NCBI RefSeq assembly: GCF_036320965.1
Contig: NC_092241.1
Span: 3,212,795-3,276,794, forward strand
DNA: 64,000 nucleotides
Source: Panulirus ornatus
Lineage: Eukaryota > Arthropoda > Malacostraca > Decapoda > Palinuridae
Direction of reading: 5' to 3'
Shown here piece by piece: positions 1 to 11,373 of the stretch. A program made the position numbers and the translations under genes. The notes beneath the pieces were generated by a model. The model saw only the letters and a program-made list of their open reading frames with translations. It was not told the origin of the DNA and searched no databases. Numbering within the stretch: position 1 is the first letter of the stretch; each line of letters starts with the position of its first letter.

Positions 1-36
1 TGGGGAAGTCTGTCTCGATACACTGCGGGAAACTCC

Positions 37-37
37 A

Positions 38-116
<79 letters not shown>
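37..116. repeat. (AT)n microsatellite
   Basis: An almost pure AT dinucleotide run with one AC interruption. It abuts the tail of the non-autonomous element that follows, the usual arrangement in this window. Confidence 0.95.
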
Positions 117-118
<2 letters not shown>

Positions 119-234
119 TTTTCTTTCTTTTAAACTATTTGCCATTTCCCGCGTTAGCGAGGTAGCGTTAAGAACAGAGGACTGGGCCTTTTTTGGAATA
201 TCCTCACCTGGCCCCCTCTGTTCCTTCTTTTGGA

Positions 235-265
<31 letters not shown>
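117..265 (-). mobile_element. Non-autonomous family A-related element, copy 1 (truncated)
   Basis: In minus-strand sense this is the tail half of the 240-bp element described at 25612-25860. It has the GCTACCTCGCTAACGCGGG-type tail next to the AT tract, then the middle block ending in TTTTCCAAAAGAAGG. The head is missing: the sequence stops at a pure A tract (about 240-265) and passes directly into a family A LINE. Recombination or retrotransposition through that homopolymer would explain the junction. A reading frame on the plus strand runs from this element through the A tract (poly-Lys) into LINE sequence, and is a by-product of the fusion. Confidence 0.75.
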
Positions 266-270
<5 letters not shown>

Positions 271-1400
271 GTGTGTAAAAGAAGAAAGTTAAGAGTAAAT
301 GTGAATAAGAGCAAGGTTATTAGGTACAGTAGGGTTGAGGGTCAAGTCAATTGGGAGGTAAGTTTGAATGGAGAAAAACTGGAGAAAGTAAAGTGTTTTA
401 GATATCTGGGAGTGGATCTGGCAGCGGATGGAACCATGGAAGCAGAAGTGAATCATAGGGTGGGGGAGGGGGCGAAAATCCTGGGAGCCTTGAAGAATGT
501 GTGGAAGTCGAGAACATTATCTCCGAAAGCAGAAATGGGTATGTTTGAAGGAATAGTGGTTCCAACAATGTTGTATGGTTGCGAGGCGTGGGCTATGGAT
601 AGAGTTGTGCGCAGGAGGGTGGATGTGCTGGAAATGAGATGTTTGAGGACAATGTGTGGTGTGAGGTGGTTTGATCGAGTAAGTAACGTAAGGGTAAGAG
701 AGATGTGTTGAAATAAAAACAGCGTGGTTGAGAGAGCAGAAGAGGGTGTTTTGAAATGGTTTGGGCACATGGAGAGGATGAGTGAGGAAAGATTGACCAA
801 GAGGATATATGTGTCGAAGGTGGAGGGAACGAGGAGAAGTGGGAGACCAAATTGGAGGTGGAAAGATGGAGTGAAAAAGATTTTGAGTGATCGGGGCCTG
901 AACATGCAAGAGAGTGAAAGGCGGGCAAGGAATAGAGTGAATTGGATCGATGTGGTATACCGGGGTTGACGTGCTGTCAGTGGATTGAATCAGGGCATGT
1001 GAAGCATCTGGGGTAAACCATGGAAAGTTGTGTGGGGCCTGGATGTGGAAAGGGAGCTGTGGTTTCGAGCATTATTGTGTGACAGCTGGAGACTGAGTGT
1101 GAACGAATGGAGTGTTTGTTGTCTTTTCCTAGTGCTACCTCGCACACATGAGGGGGGAGGGGAATGGTATTCCATGTGTGGCGAGGTGGCGATGGGAATA
1201 AATAGGGGCAGGCAGTGTGAATTTTGTGCATGGGTATATATGTATGTGTCTGTGTGTGTATACATATGTGTACATTGAGATGTATAGGTATGTATATTTG
1301 CGTGTGTGTGTGTACATTGTGTATGGGGGTGGGTTGTGCCATTTCTTTCCTTGCGCTACCTCGCAAACGCGGGAGATAGCGACAAAGCAAAATAAATAAA
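266..1400 (+). mobile_element. LINE family A, copy A1 (5'-truncated)
   Basis: A 3' piece of the RTE-like LINE. It starts in the RT thumb (RRKLRVNVNKSKVIRYSR), runs through [39 protein letters not shown] and GRPNWRWKDG, then the 3' UTR. It ends at a tail GCGGGAGATAGCGACAAAG followed by AAATA repeats. One in-frame TGA at 709-711 replaces the Gly of the usual MCGNKK, and the ORF ends early at a TGA at 967-969 where other copies read CGA. Both point to a dead copy. It is joined directly to the non-autonomous element on its left. Confidence 0.9.
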
Positions 1401-1409
1401 TATGACTAT

Positions 1410-1649
1410 ATTTTTTTTTTTCATACTATTCGCCATTTCCCGCATTTGCGAGGTAGCGTTAAGAACAGAGGACTGGGCCTTAGAGGGAAAATCCTCACCT
1501 GGCCCCCTTCTCTGTTCCTTCTTTTGGAAAATTAAAAAAAAACGAGAGGGGAGGATTTCCAGCCACCCACTCCCTCCCCTTTTAGTCGCCTTCTACGACA
1601 CGCAGGGAATACGTGGGAAGTATTCTTTCTCCCCTATCCCCAGGGATAA

Positions 1650-1650
<1 letters not shown>
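1410..1650 (-). mobile_element. Non-autonomous family A-related element, copy 2
   Basis: A complete copy in minus orientation. The tail T tract is at 1410-1421, then the GCGAGGTAGCG complement, the unique middle with an A tract near 1530, and the head ending CCCCAGGGATA near 1650. An (AT)n run follows the head. Head and tail both match family A ends, while the middle does not. Confidence 0.85.

Positions 1651-1653
<3 letters not shown>

Positions 1654-1734
<81 letters not shown>
1654..1734. repeat. (AT)n microsatellite
   Basis: A pure AT run between the head of non-autonomous copy 2 and LINE copy A2. The LINE begins mid-ORF exactly at its right edge. Confidence 0.95.
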
Positions 1735-1739
<5 letters not shown>

Positions 1740-2213
1740 GGTTGATAGAGATGTTTTATGGAAGGTTTAAAGAGTATATGGTGCGGGAGGTAAGTTGCTA
1801 GAAGCAGTGAAAAGTTTTTACCAAGGATGTAAGGCATGTGTACGAGTTGGAAGAGAGGAAAATGATTGGTTCCCAGTGAATGTCGGTTTGCGGCAGGGGT
1901 GTGTGATGTCCCAATGGTTGTTCAATTTGTTTATGGATGGGGGGGGGGGGGGTTAGGGAGGTGAATGCAAGAGTTTCGGAGAGAGGGGCAGGTATGCAGT
2001 CAGTTATGGATAAGAGGGCCTAGGAAGTGAGTCAGTTGTTGTTTGCGGATGATACAGCGCTATTGGTTGATTCGAGTGAGAAACTGTAAAGGTTGGTGAC
2101 TGAGTTTGGTAAAGTGTGTGAAATGAGAAAGTTGAAAGTAAATGAGAAGAAGAGCAAGGTTGTTAGGTTCAGTAGGGTTGAGGGACTAGTAAATTGGGAG
2201 GTAAGTTTGAATG
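1735..2213 (+). mobile_element. LINE family A, copy A2 (internal fragment)
   Basis: An internal piece covering RT motif A downstream (VDRDVLWKV), the GLRQGCVMS motif B, the DDTALL motif C area and the start of the thumb. It has several stops and a run of 12 G near 1940 that shifts frame. It stops in the codons for VSLNG and is fused there to the KLYGR part of the next copy. It has no 3' UTR of its own, so this is a recombination product and not a separate insertion. Confidence 0.8.
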
Positions 2214-3511
2214 GTAAATTATATGGGAGGGCATTGATTGAGAGCGTGAAGGCATGTACAGAGCATCAGATTGGGGAAGAGCAGTGTGGTTTCAGAAGTG
2301 GTAGAGGATGTGTGGATCAGGTGTTTGCTTTGAAGAATGTATGTGAGAAATACTTAGAAAAGCAAATGGATTTGTATGTAGCATTCATGGATCTGGAGGA
2401 GGCATATGATAGAGTTGATAGAGATGCTCTGTGGAAGGTATTAAGAATATATGGTGTGGTCAACAAGTTGTTAGGAGCAGTGAAAAGTTTTTATCAAAGA
2501 TGTAATGCATGTGTACATGTAGGAAGAGAGGAAAGTGATTGGTTCTCAGTGAATGTTGGTTTCCAGGAGGGGTGCGTGATGTCTCCATGGTTGTTTAATT
2601 TGTATATGGATGAGGTTGTTAGGGAGGTGAATGCAGGAGTTTTGGCAAGGGGGACAAGAGTGCAGTCTGTTGTGGATGAGAGAGCTTGGGAAGTGAGTCA
2701 GTTGTTGTTCGTTGATGATACAGCGCTGGTGGCATATTCGGGTGTGAAACTGCAGAAGCTGGTGACTGAGTTTGGTAAAGTGTGTGAAAGAAGAAAGCTG
2801 AGAGTAAATGTGAATAAGAACAAGGTTATTAGGTACATTAGGGTTGAGGGACAAGTCAATTGGGAGGTAAGTTTGAATGGAGAAAAACTAGAGGAAGTGA
2901 AGTGTTTTAGATATTTGGGAGTTAATTTGGCAGCGGATGGAACCATGGAAGCGGAAGTAAATCATAGGGTGGGGGAGGGGGTGAAAGTTCTTGGAGTGTT
3001 GACGAATGTTTGGAAGTCGAGAACGTTATCTTCAAAAGCAAAAATGGGTATGTTTGAAGGAACAGTGGTTCCAACAATGATATCTGATTGCGAGGCAAGG
3101 GCTATAGATAAAGCTGTGCGGAGGATGGTGGATGTGCTGGAAATAAGATGTTTGAGGACAATATGTGGTGTGGGGTGGTTTGATCGAGTAAGTAATGAAA
3201 GGGTAAGAAAGATGTGTGGTAATAAAAAGCGAGTGGGTGAGAGAGCAAAAGAGGATGTTTTGAAATGTTTTGGTCACATGGAGAGAATGAGTAAGAAAAG
3301 ATTGACAAAGAGGATATATGTGTCAGAGGTGGAGGGAATGAGGAGAAGTGGGAGACCAAATTGGAGGTGGAAAGATGGAGTGAAAAAGATTTTGAGTGAT
3401 CGGGGCCTGAACACACAGGAGGGTGAAAGCCGTGCAAGGAATAGAGTGAATTGGAACGATTTGGTATACCGGGGTCGACGTGCTGTCAATGGATTGAACC
3501 TGGGTATGTGA
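2093..3511 (+). pseudogene. Chimeric RT ORF joining two LINE copies in frame
   Basis: A 472-residue open frame. Residues 1-41 are the end of a family A thumb (GKVCEMRKLKVNEKKSKVV...). At the VSLNG codons the frame continues into an RT segment that normally lies about 220 residues upstream (KLYGRALIES). The protein would therefore repeat the thumb: thumb start, then fingers/palm, then thumb and C-terminus. Motif A is present, motif B is degenerate (GFQEGC) and motif C is VDD. Order and motif loss argue against function. The frame survives because both parents share the same phase at the junction. Confidence 0.75.
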
Positions 3512-3935
3512 AGCGTGTGAGGTAAACCATGGAAAGTTCTGTGGGGCCTGGATGTGGAAAGGGAGCTGTGGTTTCGGTGCATTATTACATGATAGCTAGA
3601 GACTGAGCGTGAACGAATGTGGCCTTTGTTGTCTTCCTAGCGCTACCTCGCGCACATAAGGGGAGGGTTGATCTTTCCTGTGTGGCAGGGTGGCGATGGG
3701 AATGAATAAAGGGAGACAATATGAATTATGTACATGTGTATATATGTATATGTCTGTGTGTGTACATATATATGTATACGTTGAGATGTATAGATATGTA
3801 TATTTGCGTGTGTGGACGTGTATGTATATGCATGTGTATGTGGGTGGGTTGGGCCATTCTTTCGTCTGTTTCCTTGTGCTACCTCACTAACGCGGGAGAC
3901 AGCGACAAAGGAAAATAAAGATAAAATAGATAAAT
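2214..3935 (+). mobile_element. LINE family A, copy A3 (5'-truncated)
   Basis: Starts at the RT segment KLYGRALIESVKACTEHQ and runs uninterrupted through YVAFMDLEEAYDRV (motif A), the modified motif C LLFVDDTAL, the C-terminal GRPNWRWKDG region, the stop at 3509-3511 and the full 3' UTR with tail GACAGCGACAAAGG plus AAATAAAGATAAAATAGAT. Motif B is altered: the usual GLRQGC reads GFQEGC. From 2739 on it is nearly identical to 11374-12570 across the gap. Confidence 0.9.
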
Positions 3936-5913
3936 GGGGAGGTGATAACAAGTAGTGGTGATGTGAGAAGGAGATGGAGTGAGTATTTTGAAGGTTTGTT
4001 GATTGTGGCAGATATAGGGTGTTTTGGTCGAGGTGGTGTGCAGAGTGAGAGGGTTAGGGAGAATGATTTGGTAAACAGAGAAGAGGTAGTAAAAGCTTTG
4101 CGGAAGATGAAAACTGGCAAGGCAGCGGGTTTGGATGGTATTGCAGTGGAATTTATTAAGAAAGAGGGTGACTATATTGTTGACTGGCTGGTGAAGTTAT
4201 TTAATGTATGTATGACTCATGGTGAGGTGCCTGATGACTGGCAGAATGTTTGCATATTGCCATTGTACAAAGGCAAAGGGGATAGAAATGAGTGCTCAAA
4301 TTACAGAGATATAAGTTTGTTGAGTATTCCTGGGAAATTATATGGGAGGGTATTGATTGAGAGGGTGAAGGCATGTACAGAGCATCAGATTGAGGAAGAG
4401 CAGTATGGTTTCAGAAGTGTTAGAGGATGTTTGGATCAGGTGTTTGCTTGAAGAATGTATGTGAGAATGACTTAGAAAAGCAAATGGATTTATATGTAGC
4501 ATTTATGGATCTGGAGAAGGCATATGACAGAATTGATAGAGATGCGCTTTGGAAGGTATTAAGAATATATGGTGTGGAAGGCAAGTTGTTAGAAGCAGTG
4601 AAAATTTTTATCGAGGATGTAAGTCATGTGTACGTGTAGGAAGAAAGTGGTTGGTTCTCAGTGAATGTTGGTTTGCGGCAGGGGTGTGTGATGTTTCCAT
4701 GGTTGCTTAATTTGTTTATGGATGGGGTTATTAGGGACATGAATGCAAGAGTTTTGGAAAGAGGTGCATGTATGCAGTCTGTTGTGGATGAGAGAGCTTG
4801 GGAAGTGAGTCAGTTGTTGTTCACTGATGATACAGCGCTGGTGGCTGATTCTTGTGAGAAACTGCAGAAGCTGGTGACTGAAATTGGTAAAGTGTGTGGA
4901 AGAAGAAAGCTGAGAGTAAATGTGAATAAGAGTAAGGTTATTGGGTACATTACGGCTCAGGGACAAGTCAACTGGGAAGTAAGTTTGAATGGAGAAAAAC
5001 TGGAGGAAGTGAAGTGTTTTAGATATCTTGGAGTGGATTTGGCAGTGGATGGAACCATGAAAAAGAAAGTGAATCGTAGGGTGGGGGAGGGGGCAAAAGT
5101 TCTGGGAGCGTTGAAGAATGTGTGGAAGTCGAGAACATTATCTTGAAAAGCAAAAATGGGTATGTTTGAAGGAATAGTCGATCTAATAATGTTATATGGT
5201 TGCGAGGCGTGGGCTATGGATAGAGTTGTGCGCAGGAGGGTGGATGTGCTGGAAATGAGACGTTTGAGGACAATATGTGGTGTGAGGTGATTTGATCGAG
5301 TTAGTAATGAAAGAGTAAGAGAGATGTGTGGTAATAAAAAGAGTGTGGTTTTGAGAGCAAAAGAGGATGTTTTTGAAATGCTTTGGTCACATGGAGTGAA
5401 TGAGTTGGGAAAGATTGACCAAGAGGATATATATGTCAGAGGTGGAGGAAACGAGGAGAAGTGGGAGACCAAATTGGAGGTGGAAAGATGGAGTGAAAAA
5501 GATTTTGAATGTTCGTGGCCTAAACATGCAGGAGGGTGAAAGGCATGCAAGGAATAGAGTGAATTGGAATGATGTGGTATACCGGGGTCGACATGCTGTC
5601 AATGGATTGAACCAGGGCATGTGAAGCGTCTGGGTAAACCATGAAAGTTCTGTTGGGCTTGGATGTGGAAAGGGAGCTGTGGTTTCGGGCATTATACATG
5701 ATAGCTAGAGACTGAATGTGAACGAATGTGGCCTTTGTTGTCTTTCCTAGCGCTAACCTCGCGAACATAAGGGGGGAAGGGGTTGTTATATCATGTGTGT
5801 CAGGGTGGCGATGGGAATGAATGAAGGCAGACAGTATGAATTATGTAAAATGTGTATATATGTATATGTCTGTGTGTATATGTATGTTAACGTTGAGATG
5901 TATGGGTATGTAT
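3936..5913 (+). mobile_element. LINE family A, copy A4 (5'-truncated; recombinant)
   Basis: Starts in the RT N-terminal region (GEVITSSGDVRRRWSEYFEG) directly after the tail of A3. Frameshifts lie near 4448 (VFA to LKNV), near 4640 and near 5145 (TGA), and motif C reads LLFTDD. Up to about 4955 it matches the right-contig unit A8. From about 5056 (ATGAAAAAGAAAG) it matches A9. It ends in the 3' UTR at a TTTA run, where it meets A5 tail to tail. Confidence 0.9.
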
Positions 5914-6475
5914 ATTTATTTATTTATTTATTTATCATACTTTGTCGGTGTCTGCCGCATTAGCGAGGTAGCGCAAGGAAACAGACGAAAGAATGGCCGA
6001 AACCCACCCACATACACATTTATATACATACACGTCCACACACGCACATATACATACCTATACATCTCACTATACATATATTATACAACCCACAGACATA
6101 TACATATATACACATGAATGATTCATAAAATCTGCCCTTATTCATTCCCATCGCCACCCCGCCACACATGAAATTACAACCCCCTCCCCCACATGTGCGC
6201 GAGGTAGCGCTAGGAAAAGACATCAAAGGCCACATTCATTCACACCCAGTCTCTACTGTCATGTAAATGCACCGAAACCACAGCTCCCTTTCTACTACAT
6301 CCAGGCCCCACAGAACTTTCGCTGGTTCACCCCCGAAAGCTTAACATGCCTTGGTTTTTTCCATTGATAGCACGTCGATCCCTGTACGCCACATCATTTC
6401 CCAAATTTACTCTATTCCTTTCACCCTTCAACCTCCTACATGCTCAATCGCCGATTCACTCAAAATCTTTTTCAC
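5914..6475 (-). mobile_element. LINE family A, copy A5 (3' end only)
   Basis: In minus sense it holds the last part of the ORF (from GVKKIL) and the 3' UTR, ending in a (TAAA)n tail shared with A4. The right-contig counterpart is 16668-17231. Compared with that copy it carries extra single-base indels, for example near 6340-6360 and 6400, in line with poor consensus quality towards the contig end. Confidence 0.85.
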
Positions 6476-6628
6476 CCAGGGACCCATTTTATCAACCAAC
6501 CCCAAGAAGTAGATGAACAGGTAGGTTGACTGTGGACTGATCTCCGCTGCTAGGATTCAAACCATTGTGCTCGACCTTAAATGCCTGTGAACGTGCATGG
6601 TCAGAAACGCTAACCGCTGTGACACAGT
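6476..6628 (-). mobile_element. tRNA-derived SINE, copy 1
   Basis: Minus-strand sense begins with GTCACAGCGGTTAGCG, which resembles a tRNA A-box region. About 50 bases on it has GGTTTGAATCC, a near-consensus B box. A tail ending in GGTTGGTTGATAAAATGG-like sequence follows. The A-box and B-box spacing fits a tRNA-related pol III promoter, and the body after the B box is not tRNA-like, as expected for a SINE. The second copy is at 17232-17383. Confidence 0.6.
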
Positions 6629-7479
6629 CTATAAATACAAGTAAAAGTAAAGTAATGGTGTTTGCAAAGAAACGGAGTGAAAGTATTGATGTTGCAAAAC
6701 TATAAGTAAGAGAATGAAAAATGTTCTAAACTATGTTATAGATATGAAGTGATAAAAACTGGAATAGGTGAGAGAATTTAGATATTTAAAGGGGCTATAT
6801 TGGGTATGTTTGGTGATACAGAAGGAGAGATAAGGGGAGAGTAGTACAGGGTAGAAGAGTCACTGGGTCTACTTTAAATAGAATAATGAAAGGTAGAGGT
6901 ATAAAGTATGAAAGTGAAGAAAGGATTAAGAGACTGCATATTCCTCTTGACCCTGACCTATGCAGTCAAAACATGGACATGAAATGAGTCACAGCGGTCA
7001 AGAATCTAAGCTGCGGTAATGAGCTATATGAGAAGGCTTGTTTTAATGCTAGATGGAATGAAGGAAAGAAATGAGGGGTGTATGAGAGATCTGATATGGC
7101 AGGTAATGCAGAGGGAATGTGTTGTGGAGTGGTAGAATGGGAGAAAATGTAATCTTGAGGTTATTTGGGCTCATAGAAAGAATGAAAGATAGGAAGTTTA
7201 GAAGGGGGGTGTTTCATAGTATGATTAAAGGGGTCTAGTATGAGAGGAAGAGAGGAGGCCACCTGTGACATGGGGAATCAGAAGCGGGAGAGAAGTGTGG
7301 AAGAATGCATGAAATGGTGTAAGCAAAGGGAAACATGTGGGACATTGACAAGTGGAGACTCTTTTGCTGTGGCCACATCCTTGATGGGAGTTCTCACATT
7401 GACAAGTGGAGACTCTTTGCTGTGGCCACATCCTTGATGGAGTCTCAAAGGGAACAGGCATCAAGATATAGATAGATAT
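6629..7479 (+). mobile_element. LINE family B, 3' fragment, copy 1 (degenerate)
   Basis: Relic of a second LINE family. In three frames one can read KVMVFAKKRSE (thumb), then FRYLKGAI-type and LTLTYAVKTW segments, then MSYMRRL and RRPPVTWG. These are the same landmarks as in family A (YLG, YGxExW, GRP.W) with different residues. Stops and frameshifts are dense. It ends in two 54-bp tandem units and a GGAACAGGCATC tail, then AT-rich sequence where A6 begins. Confidence 0.65.
7344..7450 (+). repeat. 54-bp tandem repeat x2 in family B tail
   Basis: Two units starting ATTGACAAGTGGAGACTC and ending GGGAGTTCTCAC. The second unit is shortened by single-base losses. The intact version of the pair is at 18094-18201. 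Confidence 0.85.
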
Positions 7480-10400
7480 ATTTATTTGTTTATTTATTTT
7501 GCTTTGTCGCTGTCTCCCGCGTTAGCGAGGTAGCACAAGGAACAGGCGAAAGAATGGCCCAACCCACCCATAAAACAATGTATATACATACACGTCCACA
7601 CACGCAAATATACATACCTATACATCACACAATGCACACATATATATACATACACAGACATATACATATATACACTGACATAATTCATACTAGTCTGCCT
7701 TTATTTATTTCCATCCCCCACCCCGCCACACATGGAATAACAACCCCCTCTCCCCTCATGTGTGCGAGGTAGCGCTAAGAAAAGACAACAAAGACCCCAT
7801 TCGTTCACACTCAGTCTCTAGCTGTCGGGTAATAATACACCGAAACCACAGCTCCTTTCCACATCCAGGCCCACACACAACTTTCCTGGTTTACCCAAGA
7901 CCCTTCACATGCTCTGGTCAATCCATTGACAGCACGTTCGACCCCAGTATACCACATCGATCCAATCACTCTATTCCTTGCACGCCTTTCACCTCCTGCA
8001 TGTTCAGGCCCCGATCACTCAAAATCTTTTTCACTCCATCTTTCCACCTCCAATTTGGTCCCCCCACTTCTCCTCGTTCCCTCCACCTCTGACACATATA
8101 TCCTCTTGGTCAATTTTTCCTCACTCTTCTATCCATGTGACCAAACCATTCAAAACACCCTCTTCTGCTCTCTTAATCACACTCTTTTTATTTTCACACA
8201 TCTCTCTTAACCCTTACATTACTTACTCGATCAAACCACCTCACACCACATATTGTCCTCAAACATCTCATTTCCAGCACATCCACCCTCCTGCGCACAA
8301 CTCTATCCATAGCCCACGCCTGGCAACCATACAACAGTGTTGGAACCACTATTCCTTCAAACATACCCATTTTTGCTTTCCGAGATAATGTTCTCGACTT
8401 CCAAACATTCCTCAAGGCTCCCAGAATTTTTTCGTCCCCTCCCCCACCCTATGATTCACTTCCGCTTCCATGGGTTTCCGTCCGCTGCCAGATCCACTCC
8501 CTGATATCTAAAACACTTTACTTCCTCCATTTTTTTCTCCATTCAAACTTACCTCCAATTGACTTGACCCTCAACCCTACTGTACCTAATAAACTTGCTC
8601 TTATTCACATTTACTCTTAACTTTCTTCTTTCACACACTTTATCAAAACTCAGTCACCAGCTCCTGCAGTTTCTCCACATGAATCAGCCACCAGCGCTGT
8701 ATCATTAGCGAACAACAACTGACTCACTTCCCAAGCTTCTCTCATCCCAACAGACTTCATAACTTGCCCCCCTTCCAAAACTCTGCATTCACCTCCTAAC
8801 AACCCATCCATAAACAAATTAAACAACCCATGGAGACATCACACACCCTGCCGCAAACCCTACGTTCACTGAGAACAAACACTTCCTCTCTTCCACAGGT
8901 ACACATGCCTTACATCCTCGATAAAAACTTTTCCCCTGCTTCTAAAAACTTGCTGACCACACCATATATTTTGATACCTTCCACAGAGCATCTCTATCAA
9001 CTCTTATCATATGCCTTCTCCAGATCCATAAAAGCTACATACAAATCCATTTGCTTTTCTAAGTATTCTCTCATACATTTCTTCAAAGCAAACACCTGAT
9101 CCACACATCCTCTACCACTTCTGAAACCACACTGCTCTTCCCCAATCATGATGCTCTGTATATGCCTTCCACCCTCTCAACAATACCTCCCATACAATTT
9201 ACCGGGAATACTCAGCAAACTTATACTCTGTAATTTGAGCACTCACTCTTATCCCTTTGCCTTTGTACAATGGCACTATGCAAGCATTCCGCCAATCCCC
9301 AGGCACCTCACCATGAATTTATACATACGTCAAATAACATTACCAACCAGTCAACAATACAGTCACCCCCTTTTTTTAATAAATTCCACTGCAATTCCAT
9401 CCAACCCTGCTACCTTGCCGGGTTTCATCTTCCCCCAAAGCTTTTACTACACTCTTCTCTGTTTACCAAATCAATTTTTCCCCAACCCTTTCCTACTTTG
9501 CACACCACCTCGACCAAAACACCCTATATCTGCCACTCTATCATCAAACCATTCAACAAACCTTCAAAATACTCACTCCATCTCCTTCTCACATCACCAC
9601 TACTTTTTTATCACCTCCCCATTAGCCATTTCCCTTTACTCCCTTGTCTTACGCACTTTATTTACCTCCTTCCAAAACATCTTTTTATTCTCCCTAAAAT
9701 TTAATGATACTCTCTCACCCCAACTCGTATTTGCCCTCTTTTTCACCTCTTGCACCTTTCTCTTGACCTCCTGCCTCTCTCTTTTATACATCTCGCACTC
9801 ATTTGCATTTTTTCCCTGCAAAAATCGTCCAAATGCTTCTCTCTTCTCTTTCACTAATAATCTTACGTCTTCATCCCACCACTCACTACCCTTTCTAATC
9901 AACCCACCTCCCACGCTTCTCATGCCACAAGCATCTTTTGCGCAAGCCATCATTGCTTCCCTAAATACATCCCATTCCTCCCCCACTCCCCTTACCTCCT
10001 TTGTTCTCACCTTTTTCCATTCTGTATTCAGTCTCTCCTGGTACGTCTTCACACAAGTCTCCTTCCCAAGCTCACTTACTCTAACCACTCTCTTCACTCT
10101 AACATTTTCTCTTCTTTTCTGAAAACCCTACAAATCTTCACCTTCGCCTCCACAAGATGATGATCAGACATCCCTCCAGTTGCACCTCTCAGCACATTAA
10201 CATCCAAAAGTGTCTCTTTCGTGCGCCTATCAATTAACACGTAATCCAATAACGCTCTCCTGGGCCATCTCTCCTACATACATACGTATACTTTATGTAT
10301 ATCTCGCTTTTTAAACCAGGTATTCCAATCACAGTCCTTTTTTGAGCACATAAATCTACAAGCTCTTTCATTCCATTTACAACACCTGAACACCCCATGT

Positions 10401-11143
10401 ATACCAATTAGTCCCTCAACCTGCACATACCCACCTTTGCATTCAAATCACCCATCACTATAACCCGGTCTTGTGCATCAAAACCACTAACACACGTCAT
10501 TCACTGCTCCCAAAACACTGCCTCCATGATCTTTCGTCTCATGCCCATTGCATAGCACCAATAATCACCCATCTCTCTCCATCAACTTTCAGTTTTACCC
10601 ATATTAATCTAGAGTTACGTTCTTACACTCAGCACATACTCCACATCTAAACTGTTACACATTAGTGCTACTTACTCTCCTTTCCGTGCTCTTGTCCTCT
10701 CACTAACCCCTGACTTTACTCCCCAATACATTCCAAACCACCTCGTCCCTTTACACTTGAGCTTCGTTTTCACACAGAGCCAAACACCCCAGTTTCCTTT
10801 CCTCAAACATACTACCTATCACTCCTTTTTTCTCATCTTGGGTTACATTCCACACACATCTACTATCCCAATCTGAGCCTTCGAGAGATACACTCTCTAA
10901 ATCTTTATTAAGAATTAACAACTTATAGCCTTTAACTCTAAAACTCCTACTCTCTTAACTCGCTCTCTACTCTTTAAGCTCTTCTCCGCGTGAACTCCTG
11001 TTCTGTTTTCCCATTTTAGAAAGTTAGAGTACAAGGAGGGCAGGGTTCTTCTATCTGGCCCCCCGCTCCCGTCCCCTTTAGTCGCTTGCTACGACACGTG
11101 AGGAAAGCGTGGGGAAATATTCTTTCGCCCCAACCCCAGGGAT
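7480..11143 (-). mobile_element. LINE family A, copy A6 (full length, error-rich)
   Basis: A full-length copy in minus orientation, from the tail (TTTATTTGTTTATTTATTTTGC complement) to the head CCCTGGGG near 11143. It is the left-contig version of A11 (18233-21813). Frames are broken far more often than in A11, particularly from 10120 to 11140, where no long frame survives, and most differences from A11 are one-base indels. This suggests low-quality consensus near the contig end at 11273 more than true decay. Motif C reads FANDTAL, as in A11. Confidence 0.85.
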
Positions 11144-11273
11144 AAATAGATATATAGATAATATTAGTAAATGTGAAAAATAGGAAGAGGTGTTCTGGAA
11201 ACTGATAATGCCATCTTTTATTTCAACAATAGAATGGGAAATCCTATCACTCCTGAAGGCGTAATCAGAATCA
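11144..11273. other. Unique flank of A6 at contig end
   Basis: 130 bases of AT-rich, non-LINE sequence matching 21814-21945 with several single-base indels. It runs into the N gap and has no coding signal. Confidence 0.8.
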
Positions 11274-11373
11274 NNNNNNNNNNNNNNNNNNNNNNNNNNN
11301 NNNNNNNNNNNNNNNNNNNNNNNNNNNNNNNNNNNNNNNNNNNNNNNNNNNNNNNNNNNNNNNNNNNNNNNNN
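11274..11373. other. Assembly gap of exactly 100 N
   Basis: A run of 100 N, a conventional scaffold gap of unknown size. The sequence left of it is homologous to about 21945, and the sequence right of it to 2739. Confidence 0.99.

Noticed and set aside
453..928. Minus-strand frames of 110-150 codons opposite LINE coding sequence (His/Pro/Ser-rich), repeated at every family A copy
   Set aside because: They are complements of the LINE ORF. The same shadow appears at every copy and on whichever strand is opposite, with no start, motif or codon signal of its own.
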